DNA of 31,846 bases from Pelargonium cotyledonis (GCA_036897625.1 JAYMTA010000303.1:1-31846); one strand, 5' to 3'. Numbered from the stretch's first letter, positions 13,401-23,269 are shown. Made by a program: numbers and translations. The notes: generated from the letters alone by a model not told the origin.

Positions 13401-13417
13401 ACTCAGACTCTGAGTAG
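4481..13417 (+). CDS. SIZ1: E3 SUMO-protein ligase SIZ1 (SAP, PHD, PINIT, SP-RING)
   Basis: SIZ1 joins SUMO to nuclear targets and in plants acts in phosphate, cold, salicylate and flowering responses. Exons: 4481-4504, 5597-5677, 6482-6524, 7437-7509, 7612-7774, 8260-8390, 8907-8975, 9080-9167, 9257-9332, 9996-10069, 10165-10272, 10734-10895, 11529-11633, 11727-11807, 11919-13131, 13278-13417. All join in frame to 876 aa; Arabidopsis SIZ1 is about 880. Visible domains: SAP (about 9-46), PHD (about 112-165; [23 protein letters not shown]), PINIT (about 180-350), SP-RING (about 363-410; zinc ligands C379, H381, C402, C405). SUMO-binding motifs are [10 protein letters not shown] (about 604-613) and the C-terminal [10 protein letters not shown]. 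Psi-K-x-E sites occur at K100 (VKGE) and K490 (VKLE), at or near positions where Arabidopsis SIZ1 has similar sites. Intron 13 uses a GC donor. The start matches the family N-terminus MDLVASCK. Confidence 0.97.
5300..5324 (+). repeat. (CAT)8 microsatellite in SIZ1 intron 1
   Basis: Eight CAT units plus one C lie inside intron 1 of SIZ1. This is probably length-polymorphic, and it is far from the splice sites. Confidence 0.95.
11634..11726 (+). other. Non-canonical GC-AG intron (SIZ1 intron 13)
   Basis: The exon ends CGGTCTAGGAAG and the intron starts GCAGGCAACT; the acceptor is TTTTCTGCAG. Only this junction keeps the conserved reading [14 protein letters not shown] of the SP-RING. The nearest GT upstream (CAACG|GTCTAG) would put the next exon out of frame and give a stop within a few codons. 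The strong AAG before the donor fits known GC-AG introns. The intron is 93 nt and carries an (AT)n tract. Confidence 0.85.
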
Positions 13418-14040
13418 AGGCATTTTGACCTTGTCCATTGTGAGTTAGTGTTTTTTTGGGTGATCTTTTGCCTCCTGAAGGTTGTACTCGTGTTCAGAAC
13501 ATGAAGATAGTTCCGGAGGTCAGACAGCTAGACAAAGTGAAATTATTTGGTTGGTGCCTGCAGAATCATTCGCTCAATTGGTAAGTAGCTGGTTCGAATT
13601 CTTTACTTTCTCTATACATGGCGTTTTTAATGTGTATTTGCATAACAGTGTTTATTAAATCCTTTTGTTGTAACAGGGTCCCTCCTAAGTTATTTTTGCC
13701 TCGTGTTCAGTGAAGATCTGCAGGTCCAGCGCCGGTAAATTGTACAGGCCATTGTTATTTCTGAATTAAAATCATCCGGAGGATTGCGTGGGGAACTTCC
13801 CCTAAAGCTGATATACTAATATCTTCTCTCTTCAGGTTATGATGTAGCAAATAGCTTGTAAATGTTTTCACCCAGATTCAATTATTTATAAAAAATGAAA
13901 ATTATTTTTTAAAGTGAATAGTTTGAATCTTTTGTGATGATTTAGGTTTTATTCTGTATCCACAGCAAAACATGGATTGTTAGAATTGTATTCTGAAGAA
14001 ATTTGTTGTGGGTAATAGAACTACATTTATTCTTAATAAT
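13418..14040 (+). other. SIZ1 3' untranslated region with an intron
   Basis: After the stop (13415-13417) a good donor CAATTG|GTAAGT lies at 13581 and an acceptor TTGTAACAG at 13676, giving a probable 96-nt intron about 163 nt past the stop. No coding frame continues through it. Polyadenylation is likely between about 13900 and 14040, where the sequence becomes T/A-rich; I cannot place the site. Confidence 0.55.
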
Positions 14041-14324
14041 GGTAGGCAATGAGTGAATTAGACAAGGCATTGCGCTCTTGAATTTTTTGCTTGATCTCTT
14101 GCAGACTTAATCAAGTATACACGTAGAGTATACTTTTATTCATGCATTTGAAATACACATCGAAAGTGAACAGAATTGCTATTCTTGTCGATATGTCCTG
14201 CAAGAAGCTATATGAGCTAACACTATGCAACGGATTTAGTAAATGTCCAAGTATTGAATATAAAGCACAGTATGATTCATGAGGTTGTGATTGGTGTCAT
14301 GCTCATGTTGGTTTTGCTGCGAGA

Positions 14325-14374
14325 CACTATTGTCGTTTTTTTTACAATGGGCACTATTGTCGTTTTTTTTACAA
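14325..14374 (+). repeat. Short tandem duplication, period 27
   Basis: The 23-base phrase CACTATTGTCG followed by eight T and ACAA occurs at 14325-14347 and again, identical, at 14352-14374. It looks like a recent local duplication in the spacer. Confidence 0.9.
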
Positions 14375-14376
14375 CA

Positions 14377-14640
14377 GATTAACGTAAGCAACAATCTTAC
14401 GATATTAGTTTACACTTTGAATAACAATTGTTTAAGCATGTCTTACATGTTCAAACACAATTGTTCATATACATATGATGTGCTTGAGCTTAAGCACGCT
14501 TAAACGTGAAGTACTTGATTAACCTAAGCTACAATTTAACAATATTAATTTACTATTTGAACAATAATTGTTTTAGTATCTTGGGAGTGTTTTACATGTT
14601 CAAACACAAATACAATAAGTTTATACACGCGTTGAGTTGC
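14377..14640 (+). repeat. Diverged tandem duplication, period about 140
   Basis: Two copies begin GATTAACGTAAGCAACAATC (14377) and GATTAACCTAAGCTACAATT (14517). Both continue with an AATATTAGTTTAC-like block, an ACAATTGTTT-like block and TTACATGTTCAAACACAA. Further partial phrases (TTAAGCACGCTTAAA, ACACTTAAATTTGTGTGCG) recur up to about 14790, so the array may extend with weak copies. No coding function is seen. Confidence 0.75.
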
Positions 14641-14799
14641 ACACTTAAATTTGTGTGCGTAAGTGAGAAGTTTTAAGAAGTTGAATTTCATGTAATAGTA
14701 ATGAAGTACTTCTCTGTCTCAAAATATGTTTATAAGTATGACAAGTTTAAGCACGCTTAAATTTGTGTACGCGAGAAGCTCAAAAAAGTTGCACAAGCT

Positions 14800-15520
14800 T
14801 AAATAGGTCTCTAAGCACACTTTTTCTGAGTGTTGTTTAATAAACTTATGACATACTACTAACTAAATTATTACAAGTACATTACTAACAATAAATTAAC
14901 TCAACATATATATTAATTGAGTAATTTAAACAACTATAACCGACCTGACTTAGTCAATCTCATCGACAAAATAAGACCCCATTTACAAACACATCTAGCA
15001 ATCAATATAACAAAATTGAACCAGTCCATCTTATTGACATATTAGGTTGTCTCAAATCTACATTTTGAGAGGACTAGAAAATAATATATGTAAAAAAAAA
15101 TTCCAGAGAAATGCATGATCATGCCTTTTTCAAATTACCAGTTATGCATTTTACCGTAGAAGACGGGGCAGTCCTTAAGAAGCACTAGTTTTAGCAAACA
15201 AGTACTAATAAGGATAGTGCATACATCAAATAAAGTTTGTTACATTCTGTTAACTTCATTAAACACTAGCAAACATTACAGAATATACAAGACACTCTTT
15301 CCATTGTTGCTCATCATATAGATGCAACACAACAATTGTTGTACTATAAAACATACTATAAGGTACAGATTCTGCAGGACAACCTTAGGGTTATAATTGA
15401 TAGAAAACTTTCACTTACTATTTCCTATTGAAACAAAAGATACTGATGCATAGGTCCACAAATTGTTTACTCCGCAGTGCAAAACCAAAGTAAACCCATG
15501 ATTCAATCATCAATCATACA
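14800..15520. other. AT-rich spacer, nothing recognised
   Basis: The sequence between the period-140 repeat and the tandem array before NIP7 has no sustained frame, RNA gene or clear transposon end. Part of its right half may belong to the NIP7 downstream region, which is read on the minus strand. Confidence 0.6.
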
Positions 15521-15525
15521 CAATC

Positions 15526-15831
15526 ATGAACACGATGATTCACATTAACATAATGTATACAAAATTGCTCACAACCCGCTGTGATTCAAATGAGAACACA
15601 TATGAACATGATAATATATTGTATGCAAAATTGCTCACAACCCATTATGATTCAAAGAGCACCAATATGAATATGAACATGATGATTCACATGAATATAA
15701 TGAATGCAAAATTTCTCACAACCCATTATTATTCAATTGAGCAGAAGTATGAAGCTGGTGATATTCAAGTTAATATAATGTATGCAAAATTACTCACAGC
15801 CCATTATGATCGAACTGAGAACAAACCATAA
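15526..15831 (+). repeat. Four-copy tandem repeat, spacings 66, 81 and 78
   Basis: The phrase CAAAATTGCTCACAACCC recurs with changes at 15560, 15626, 15707 and 15785, each time followed by a TATGATTCAA-like block and then GAACA..TATGAACATGAT. All spacings are multiples of three, so one plus-strand frame stays open for 101 codons and shows the peptide AKLLTTHYDS four times with substitutions. I do not know any such protein. The region lies just past the 3' end of NIP7, so it could also sit in that gene's 3' flank on the other strand. Confidence 0.85.
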
Positions 15832-15987
15832 CATAGTGATAAATAATCACAATATTCCAAAGAAACTATTGCATATAACTCAGAGCTCATAAATAAGAAT
15901 CATACACTATCAAATAACCCCACAAGCATTCAAGGCTAGTAACATCAAAATCAGCCCCATAAAACACAGTTTTAAACTCACATCACA

Positions 15988-16551
15988 TCACAGATCATCC
16001 TCCATTCTCAAATACTCCCCAATATCTCCCTGGTGAAGAACCACAATTCCATTAGGGTCCAACTTCCTACAATCCTGTGTAGACTTGGAAGCAATACCAA
16101 AACCCAAAGGCACATCAGACATAGAAAACACCACAACCCCATCTCCAGGCATGATGTTTTCAGTAATCCTCCCTAACCCACCTTTCAAAACATGATTACC
16201 ATACAGAAAAGACATCTCAGAGGTGGGTTTGAGCCAGACCTTGTGCTTGGCATTGGCGGCCAATATGCCGAGCGCCTGTACGGTCAAGTGAAAGCTGCCT
16301 CCTTTGGTGAACTTGCCGATGCAGGTGCCGAGAGAGACGAGATTGGCGCGACCCACGTTGGTGGCGCGCTTGACGAGCGAGTCGCTGACGTAGAAGACCT
16401 TGTTCTTCTGGAGGCGGAAGCAGTAGCGGCCGGGGTTGGGGTCAGGGCCTTCGTGAGAGGGGTTGTCCACGATGTTCTTGAGGTTGTTGCCGGTGAATTT
16501 GAACAGCTTCTCGAATACGGCGGTGGTTTCGGTCTCGTCCAGAGGTCTCAT
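15988..16551 (-). CDS. NIP7: 60S ribosome biogenesis factor NIP7
   Basis: NIP7 is a small nucleolar and nuclear protein needed for 27S pre-rRNA processing and 60S subunit assembly. The single exon codes for 187 aa, close to the roughly 180 aa usual in eukaryotes. The N-terminus [19 protein letters not shown] matches the family, as do the N-terminal domain with [19 protein letters not shown] (about residues 39-57) and [20 protein letters not shown] (about 71-90). A C-terminal RNA-binding PUA domain covers about 95-180 ([30 protein letters not shown]). The gene is complete and intronless, and is more GC-rich than the surrounding DNA. A telo-box sits 9 bases upstream of the ATG. A long plus-strand frame over it (16192-16563) is only its shadow. 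Confidence 0.97.
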   Translation of the reverse strand: MRPLDETETTAVFEKLFKFTGNNLKNIVDNPSHEGPDPNPGRYCFRLQKNKVFYVSDSLVKRATNVGRANLVSLGTCIGKFTKGGSFHLTVQALGILAANAKHKVWLKPTSEMSFLYGNHVLKGGLGRITENIMPGDGVVVFSMSDVPLGFGIASKSTQDCRKLDPNGIVVLHQGDIGEYLRMEDDL

Positions 16552-16559
16552 TTTACGGT

Positions 16560-16568
16560 TTAGGGTTT
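16560..16568 (-). promoter_or_regulatory. Telo-box in the NIP7 leader
   Basis: On the minus strand AAACCCTAA lies 9 bases before the NIP7 ATG. Telo-boxes are common in plant ribosome-biogenesis and ribosomal protein gene promoters, so this fits the product. An AT-rich TATA-like stretch (about 16635-16645) lies 70-80 bases farther upstream. Confidence 0.7.
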
Positions 16569-16659
16569 TGATTCTGATTATTCGGAGACAATTGAAGGAG
16601 AGAGAAGAAAAAGAGCTTGAAGGCAGAGCGGCGAAATATAAAGGAGGATGTTAGGTTTG

Positions 16660-17405
16660 TTTTTTATTTATTTATTTAAATAAAATCTTGAACGGGTTAC
16701 TGGGTTTTGCCCGACTGCAAACTGAGAAAAACCGAATCCGAATTTCCTTAACTTCAAATAAGTAAAATAAAAATTGGTGTAATCTAAACAAGTCAATTAA
16801 ATTCTGTTACCATAGTAGATTTTACTCACTAGCTTCTACAAATAAGACAATATTAATCCATTTTAACTTTTTATTTTGCTCTTAAATACATCTAGGGAAT
16901 CTGGTACAATATAAACCAGACAAGACATAGAATTAGCAACCCGAACATATCTACGAGCTCCTAAATTCGTTGATCTAAAACCCATAGAGAACACTCGTAT
17001 TTGAAAATTGTCTACAATCAGAGAGAAACTAAACACAACCTAACCCGAACTAACAAACCAATACTTGTCAACCCGGATCCTAACTCGAGCAAATCGAAGT
17101 AATAAAGCAAAAACTAAGTCAAACCGAACAAATAAAGCATAACTCAAACAAAGCCAACTTCACGCATTTGATTCTTCTTCTTTGCCACCCATATTAAGCA
17201 TAATCAAACTATAAAGCACAAAAAATAAACATGACAAGCTAATTTTGAAGTCGTTTTTATCAATTATAACTTGTGCTCGCAATAAATTCATACTAAATTT
17301 GAGTGTGTAATTAGCTAAAAAAAATACTGACTAAGAAAAGTTTTGCTAATTATTCATGAGTATAATGATTTTAGGCAATAAATAAAAAAGAAAACACGAA
17401 AAAAG
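16660..17405. other. AT-rich spacer between NIP7 and tRNA-Lys
   Basis: There is no gene-like frame. Phrases such as AACCCGAAC and AACCCGGATC near 16940-17090 resemble degraded plant dispersed repeats, but no ends or target duplications could be placed. Confidence 0.55.
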
Positions 17406-17417
17406 ACTCAAAACAAT

Positions 17418-17490
17418 CGCCCACCGTGGGGCTCGAACCCACGACCACAAGGTTAAGAGCCTTGCGCTCTACCAACTGAGCTAGACGGGC
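17418..17490 (-). tRNA. tRNA-Lys (anticodon CTT)
   Basis: The minus strand gives a 73-nt cloverleaf. The acceptor stem GCCCGTC pairs with GGTGGGC, followed by discriminator G. The D arm is TAGCTCAGTTGGTAGAGC, which also holds box A. The anticodon loop CTCTTAA has CTT at its centre, and the T arm GTGGGTTCGAGCCCCAC holds box B. There is no intron and no encoded CCA, as expected for a nuclear tRNA gene. Upstream there is CAACAA directly before the first base, the CAA motif typical of plant tRNA genes. Downstream, TTTT at 17410-17413 is a Pol III terminator a few bases past the end. Confidence 0.97.
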
Positions 17491-17957
17491 TTGTTGATTT
17501 AACCATTCAGTATTACAATTATTATCATAAAATAGAGAAAATATGGCAAACTTTGCAAACACCCTTGCCAGTTGCACACTAAATTTTGGTTTGAAAATTC
17601 AACTGATAACGAATGAAAATGTAGAGACCAACAAGCCCCTATAAGTAGAAGCAAATCCAGAAATGCTCACTGCCCATTGTTCAAAATAAACATTTCATAA
17701 TGCTCAAATTGGATTACAATTCTATGCCATGAGAACAGCCAAATGCCAACTTAAGCCAATTCTGTCACAATTGGCCTGCGAAAATGGCATCTACTGAAAT
17801 CTCCTAACAATGCTCCTACTTTCAAGTTAGTAATGAAACAAGGCAATATTTCGCAACCGGGCTGATGACAATTTCACTTCATGCATGGTAACTTGCAAAA
17901 TAATTCAAATCAGTCTACAAGACGATGGTGCAAATTCAACATTTGATGGCCACTTGG

Positions 17958-20900
17958 TTAGTCTGCAGTTTCTGAATCGAAAACAGGGAGGATGCTCAAG
18001 GCAGACGAGCCAAGATGCATACTTCGAACTATCCCTCCGTATCCAACCTTAATCCGGTGGCACATGAGCAAGATGGAATCCCACAACGCTGTTCTTCCCT
18101 GAAATTAGAGACGAATTATAATTAAACCAAACACCTAACATAGGTTATAAGTGAGTGAGTGTGTGTGTGTCAAGTGTAAGCAGAAGTTCTATTGTCATCT
18201 AGCTCCTTTGATGACTGATAAATTGTTGTGATCAAATCCATGTTCCGTGTTTTGTTCATAACGTTGATATTTCTGTTTTTACATGTCTTGGTATAAAATA
18301 GAGGTGGCAATTCGGATTTCATATCGGATTTGTTCAGTTTTGTATTTTAGTGTAAAATGTGCGGATTTGTCTAACATGATCCAATCCATATTTCTATACA
18401 ATAAATCAGATCCAAATATTGGTCAAATCGGGTTTCGGCTGGTTTGGATCCAAATTGCCAGCTCTAGCATAAAACAATTTGGCACTATAGATTTGCCAAT
18501 TGATACTAACAGCATACAACAGTGAAACGGAACACATAAGACCATCATAATTGCATACCTGAAGAGAAAATTGTGCCTTCTTATCCCAGTACAAGGCAAA
18601 GATTGGAGGGCTTTGCCTCCCAACAACTAGTACACAAGCTCCTGGATGAAGAGTGGGTGGGTGACTAGATAAAACGGCTATGTACTTCTCGGGAAACCGT
18701 TCTTTTGGAGGTAGAACTCCGAGAAATAAGGGGTTCTTGGTGGATTGGGCTCCTGCATATGATGTAGGATCCACGTGTAGCATCCACTTTGGATGTTCTA
18801 AGAAAGCACAGAATAGATACAGTAGCAAGTGTGAATCAGTCGGAAGCTCGAGGGTCCACTTTTTATTTACTTTGTCATAAACCTCTCCATTTCCAAGATA
18901 TTCATAATTCTTCAGGCAAGTTCCTTCAGCAAGCTCTGTGAAATTCCACAAGTTGGTATGTCAAGGGTGAATTCAAAAGACCAAATAGTCTTATTATGGA
19001 AGACTCATAACAGGCTCTAAGCATATAAAGTACTAATAAACATTTCAACTACCTCGAACCCTTTGTACTGTATAATCTGCACGCACGCTGCTTTGTGGCA
19101 GCAGACCCTTAACCCATTCTCCTTTCATCAATGCATGAAGTCTCTGGTGTTCAGTAATGGCATCCACACATTCTTGCATAATGGGGATCATTGGGTTCTG
19201 TTGTTGGGTTTGTTGCTGATAAGCTGAAGGCAACTTTGCTGAAAATGATGAGAACAATGTTAAGTCATCTGCAGAGATTCATGAGCAAACCACTTCAATA
19301 TGCATCAAACGAATATAATAAAAGATTTGGACAAACTCACGTGTTGAGGCATCTATAGCCTGCACAAGAGTAGCACGCAGCTGATGAAGAAGTCCATCTT
19401 CATCCAAAGTAAATGTTTGTTGCCATTCTTTGGTCCTATCAATTGGAGACTCGGTAACAGGGTTTCCTGCAGTTTGTTTATCACTTCCAACTTGAGTGAC
19501 TGGGATAGAAATACCAAGTTTAGCAGCTGCTTGCATCACCTGTAACATGAGGCAAATGAAAATATTTAGAATTTATTTACTAAATGGGAAGACGTTAATC
19601 AGAAATACATTGTATATCAAAATATCCTATAGAGCTATGCATAAGTATATCGCTGAGTTCACAATAAAAACTAAGGAGCCTATGTTTTTGTGTGTCCTAA
19701 ACGCCCAAATGCATCTTTCCTATCACAAAGTTCATCATTGCATATTTTGGTCTTTGGCAAGGGCATGGAGCTAAGCTATCCCGATTCCTGATTAGGGAGG
19801 GGTACGCTTAGAGTTACTTCTTAAGTCAGCTAAAAAGAAATTGATAAACAATATTTCACTGAATTATTTATAATTTTGGTATAATCATGATATAATTCCA
19901 AATCCCAGTCATTATACAAGTTAACCACCAAATGCAGCCAGTACTTTCTGAGCTCGATATGACCACAACAATAAAAACAAGAAGAAATAAAAAATGCACG
20001 GTCATGCTAACCAATAGAATGAAAGATATAGATGATACACACCTGAATATGACTGGTTTCAATCTTTTTAAGTAGAGGGTTAAGCAAAACCGAAGAAAAC
20101 CATTGTCTGAGGCGATCACGCCACTGCTCGACTTGAGGATAGATGCCCAAATGTTCAAAAGCTGCAATAGACTCTTCCATGGACATGGGTGGAGGAAGGT
20201 CACCTTCTCCTTTTTTCTTGGGTGGGGTTTTGAACTTCTGTGAGCCAGGAGACATCCGAACAGGCCTCAATGGCGTATTCCTCGTGCTTCCAGGAGTATT
20301 ACCAGAACTGGTAATGACATTTGGACTTGCTATGCCAAAGCTCTTAATAGTTGGGGGTGGAGTAGCCAGTTTCCCTGCTGATTCAGTGATCTTGTCATCT
20401 ACTTCAGCCAAAAAGTGTTCTAACTCCTCTTCTGATGCTATCTCTTTAACATAGGAACCTCGCTTATTTGACCAAGGGGTTGAGATCTCCACATCCCGCC
20501 CTGGTGAAGTCTGAGAAGATAATGGCGAAACAGCTGTTGGGACAAGATAAAAGGAAGATGAAGAACCAGGAGATTTGGACGGGGTGTTGAAAGAACGATT
20601 GATATTGCCCCCACTGGTGTTTAATTTATCAGATCCCGAGCGAGATGATAGATTTGGACTGGAGATTGGCTGATGAAGTGGAACTAGGGCATCCTTGGGT
20701 GAAGTCATGTGAGGCTTAGACTTGGGAGGTTTCTTTGAAGATTCATATGAGACTTGTTCCACCTTCGGCTTCATTCCTATAAGCCCGAGTTGCCGGTTCG
20801 TGAGATGAAATTGTTCCTTGGCTCCTTTAGAAGGAGATATGGCTGGTGTTCCAGCAGTTCTCACTTTCTGCATGGAGATGGCTTTGAAGAGGGCAAGTAT

Positions 20901-22223
20901 AGTGACAAGGAATACTAAACCCACCACAGCTTGTATTAGCTTGGCAAACAAATCTACATCACAATACCAATAGAAATCAGTCAAAGAAATCCTTTTGAGA
21001 TTAGCAAAAGAAATGTGATTTGAACTACATTACTTACAAGCTGTCTCTTGTGAGAGATCCATGAGCTTCAAACTGTCTATAAATCCATGTTCCCTTCAAT
21101 ATGTCCAGACGGATAATAAATATCAGTGGCATGATACTTAAGAAACAACAAAGGAAACAGATAGAAAATCAACCAAATCCCAGATGCCCAAAATCTTAAA
21201 TTGAATATAATTATATAAATCAATATTTTCTTTTCATTTCAAGGAGTCTCAACTAAATAATTATGGAGTATGACTGAACCATCAATTATATTGAGCCATA
21301 TACATAAAATAACTTGAATTCAATGGGCAGTGCCACGCCCACAAATTTCATTGGGATGGGTATCGCCGTATCGGTGATAACTGATAAATAATTAATGAGG
21401 TGTATCGCTCATTGGGCGTGATACTTAAGAAGGAAAATATCTCCAATTGAACATCAATCTATATTTTTTTCCCAACCCAAATAGTCTCAGCTGTACAATT
21501 ATGGGCTGCGGCCTGCGAGTGAACCACCAATTATATTGAGACAATTAAAATAACTAGGATACAATGGGCCGCTCTGCTCCCACAAAATTATACCCTCGCT
21601 GTAATTCTTTGGCCAGAGATTTTTTTTTTCTCCTCTTTTTTCGGATAACTCTAGCTATACTAAACCAAACAGCTGAAGTCAGCTAAGTTTTTTCTTTAAG
21701 CTAAATCCAGAACAGATGCATACAGGTAGGTCAAATCGCCAATTCTTTAAATAAATGTGAAGATTAATCAAACAAGAAACCTTGAAATCCTCCTAAACCT
21801 CCATGAAACATCTATTAATCTTCAGGGAAGAGAACACACGCTACACTCATTTCAACCGTTCAACAGTGTACAGGCTAAAAAATACAAGCTAAAACGAAAT
21901 TCGAACAATGCAAAAGAATCTGAACAGCGATAACCCTAAAAAAAACCCTAGGTTTCGAAATTCGGCTACATAGACATGTCGTGATGATGCAAATGATTGT
22001 TCGTGTGCAAAAGTGTATAAAGCGATTGGTACCTGGCGATGATGGAGAGGAGAGCGAATGCGGAGGCAGAGGAGAGAGTGAAGATGGAGATGAACGTTGA
22101 TTTGGAAGGTCGGAGACTACCGGCGGTTAGGGCGGCGGATAGGGCCGGGTTCTGGTAGACGGAGAACTTGGAGGGCTTCTTCAATGGCGGCGAGGCTTTG
22201 TCTCTCGCGCCTCTTCCTTCCAT
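17958..22223 (-). CDS. TMEM209-like / cytochrome b561 N-terminal family membrane protein
   Basis: Seven exons on the minus strand: 22223-22033, 21093-21038, 20953-20043, 19539-19341, 19238-19053, 18935-18559, 18098-17958. They join in frame to 686 aa, the usual plant length. The N-terminus MEGRGARDKASPP is followed by KFSVYQNPALSAALTA and a first membrane segment (FISIFTLSSASAFALLSII, exon 1). A second one follows in exon 3 (VVGLVFLVTILALF). Then comes a long Ser/Pro-rich linker, and a conserved C-terminal part (SMEESIAAFEHLGIYPQVEQW onward) carrying GRTALWDSILLMCHRIKVGY near the end. The family is annotated by its cytochrome b561 N-terminal domain, but no haem ligand can be assigned here. 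Human TMEM209 is a nuclear envelope protein linked to nucleoporins; any such role in plants is inference. Intron 6 holds a MITE and intron 1 a diverged duplication. Confidence 0.88.
18299..18466. mobile_element. hAT-type MITE in intron 6 of the TMEM209-like gene
   Basis: The 168-bp element has terminal inverted repeats TAGAGGTGGCAATTCGGAT and, read from the other end, TAGAGCTGGCAATTTGGAT (17 of 19 match). Both start TAGAG, fitting the YARNG end pattern of hAT elements. The flanks GTATAAAA (18291-18298) and GCATAAAA (18467-18474) form an 8-bp target duplication with one mismatch. It has no coding capacity and must be mobilised by an outside transposase. Confidence 0.82.
21112..21610 (-). repeat. 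Diverged direct duplication inside intron 1 of the TMEM209-like gene
   Basis: Two copies share several phrases in order: ATGATACTTAAGAA (21131 and 21419), AGTCTCA (21246 and 21484), CAATTATATTGAG (21283 and 21528), ACAATGGGC or TCAATGGGC, and CCACAAA. Spacing between matching phrases falls from 288 to 245, so one copy has lost about 40 bp. It is intronic with no coding frame. Confidence 0.65.
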
Positions 22224-22352
22224 GGATGGAGCTTGGTGGCGACTGGTGATGGGTCGAGGAAGATCAAAAAGATGGTCGGTGGTTGCTGCTGTTATGGTCT
22301 GAGCTTCATTGCTCTTCTGCCTTCTCTCAGCAGACACTGTCCCAATTTTCAT

Positions 22353-23060
22353 GCTTCCCTGGTTTATTGGGCTACGGGGGTTTTTGTTTTTACTCTTTTG
22401 CCCTTCATGTATTGTAATTTAATTTATTTGCAATCTTTTGAGATTACATGTATTAAATAGTTTGCAGAGCACCGCCTACATAGAATCACGGTAGATTGTT
22501 TTGAGTGTGTGTGCAGAACAATGGGAGGTAAATGATAGTTGCTGGTAAGAAGAATGTGACTTGAAAGATGATGGTTCAGTGGGAGTCATCAAATAAACGT
22601 TTGAGATTGATGCTGAATCAAATGTCAGATCTAGCGGTGACGAGGGATTGTTGGCGATAGTTTGTTTTCAAGCTAAAGTGACTTCAGATGGATTTTTGAG
22701 TGAGATAGAAAAGTTTCAAATTGTTGTTAGTTTTTTTTTTTTAGTATGACGTGGTAGTTTTATTTTCGTCAGAAGTGAACCTCTGCCTCACTGATGATTC
22801 TTCCTTCTCAAGCAACACAGCTTCGACGATCTTGTCATACCAACCACCTCTGCCAACTAAATATGCCACCACGCCGCATGTACCGCTCCTAAGTTCGGGA
22901 CATAGGCTGTCGTTTCCATGCACTAACTTAGGTACAATTTCCATACTTAGAAGATAGAACAAACAAATGAAAATATGACATGTGCTAACTTTTATTTAAA
23001 TTAACAAAAAAATCACAAAAATGAGATAGAAGACCATTTGCAAGGAAGTGTATTTTTGCC
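22353..23060. other. Spacer upstream of the TMEM209-like gene
   Basis: No complete gene is seen. A minus-strand frame of 73 codons (22962-22741) contains a stretch with balanced composition, SGTCGVVAYLVGRGGWYDKI then VEAVLLEKEESSVRQRF. It could be the relic of a gene, but I do not recognise it and no exon partners are visible. The rest is AT-rich, with a T run near 22728-22741. Confidence 0.4.
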
Positions 23061-23074
23061 CATATGGTCGTAAA

Positions 23075-23256
23075 GATATTAAGACTTGTTATGCAAAATG
23101 GTTAAAACACTTTGAATTTTCTTGAGTATTGAGTTCGAGTCTCCTTGTTGACGATATGAGGTGTGATTTATGGGGTATGATTTATGGTGACACTCATTTT
23201 GAAGAGTGAGAAATATTATTACTTTAAGTATGATGTCCAGTCGTTGAGGAAAAAAA
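23075..23256 (+). mobile_element. Probable tRNA-derived SINE
   Basis: The element is about 182 bp. A box-A-like TATGCAAAATGG starts at 23090 and a good box B, GTTCGAGTCTCC, at 23133. The 3' end is an A run (GAGGAAAAAAA). It is flanked by ATGGTCGTAAA (23064-23074) and ATGGTCATAAA (23257-23267), a target duplication matching at 10 of 11 positions. Box B, A-rich tail, length and flanking duplication together support a SINE. Box A is degraded, so it is probably old and inactive. Confidence 0.65.
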
Positions 23257-23269
23257 ATGGTCATAAAAA

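Noticed and set aside
15526-15831. CRISPR-like array
   Set aside because: The units are diverged, directly adjacent and without unique spacers of even length, and this is a plant nuclear genome.
16192-16563. 123-codon plus-strand frame over NIP7
   Set aside because: It is the antisense shadow of NIP7. The minus-strand protein matches a known family over its full length, while this frame is low in complexity (V, E, A, G rich).
17371-17577. 68-codon minus-strand frame
   Set aside because: It reads through the tRNA-Lys gene; the cloverleaf explains the conserved part.
22741-22962. 5-formyltetrahydrofolate cyclo-ligase fragment
   Set aside because: GRGGWYD faintly recalls the GRGGGYYD motif of that family, but nothing else around it matches.
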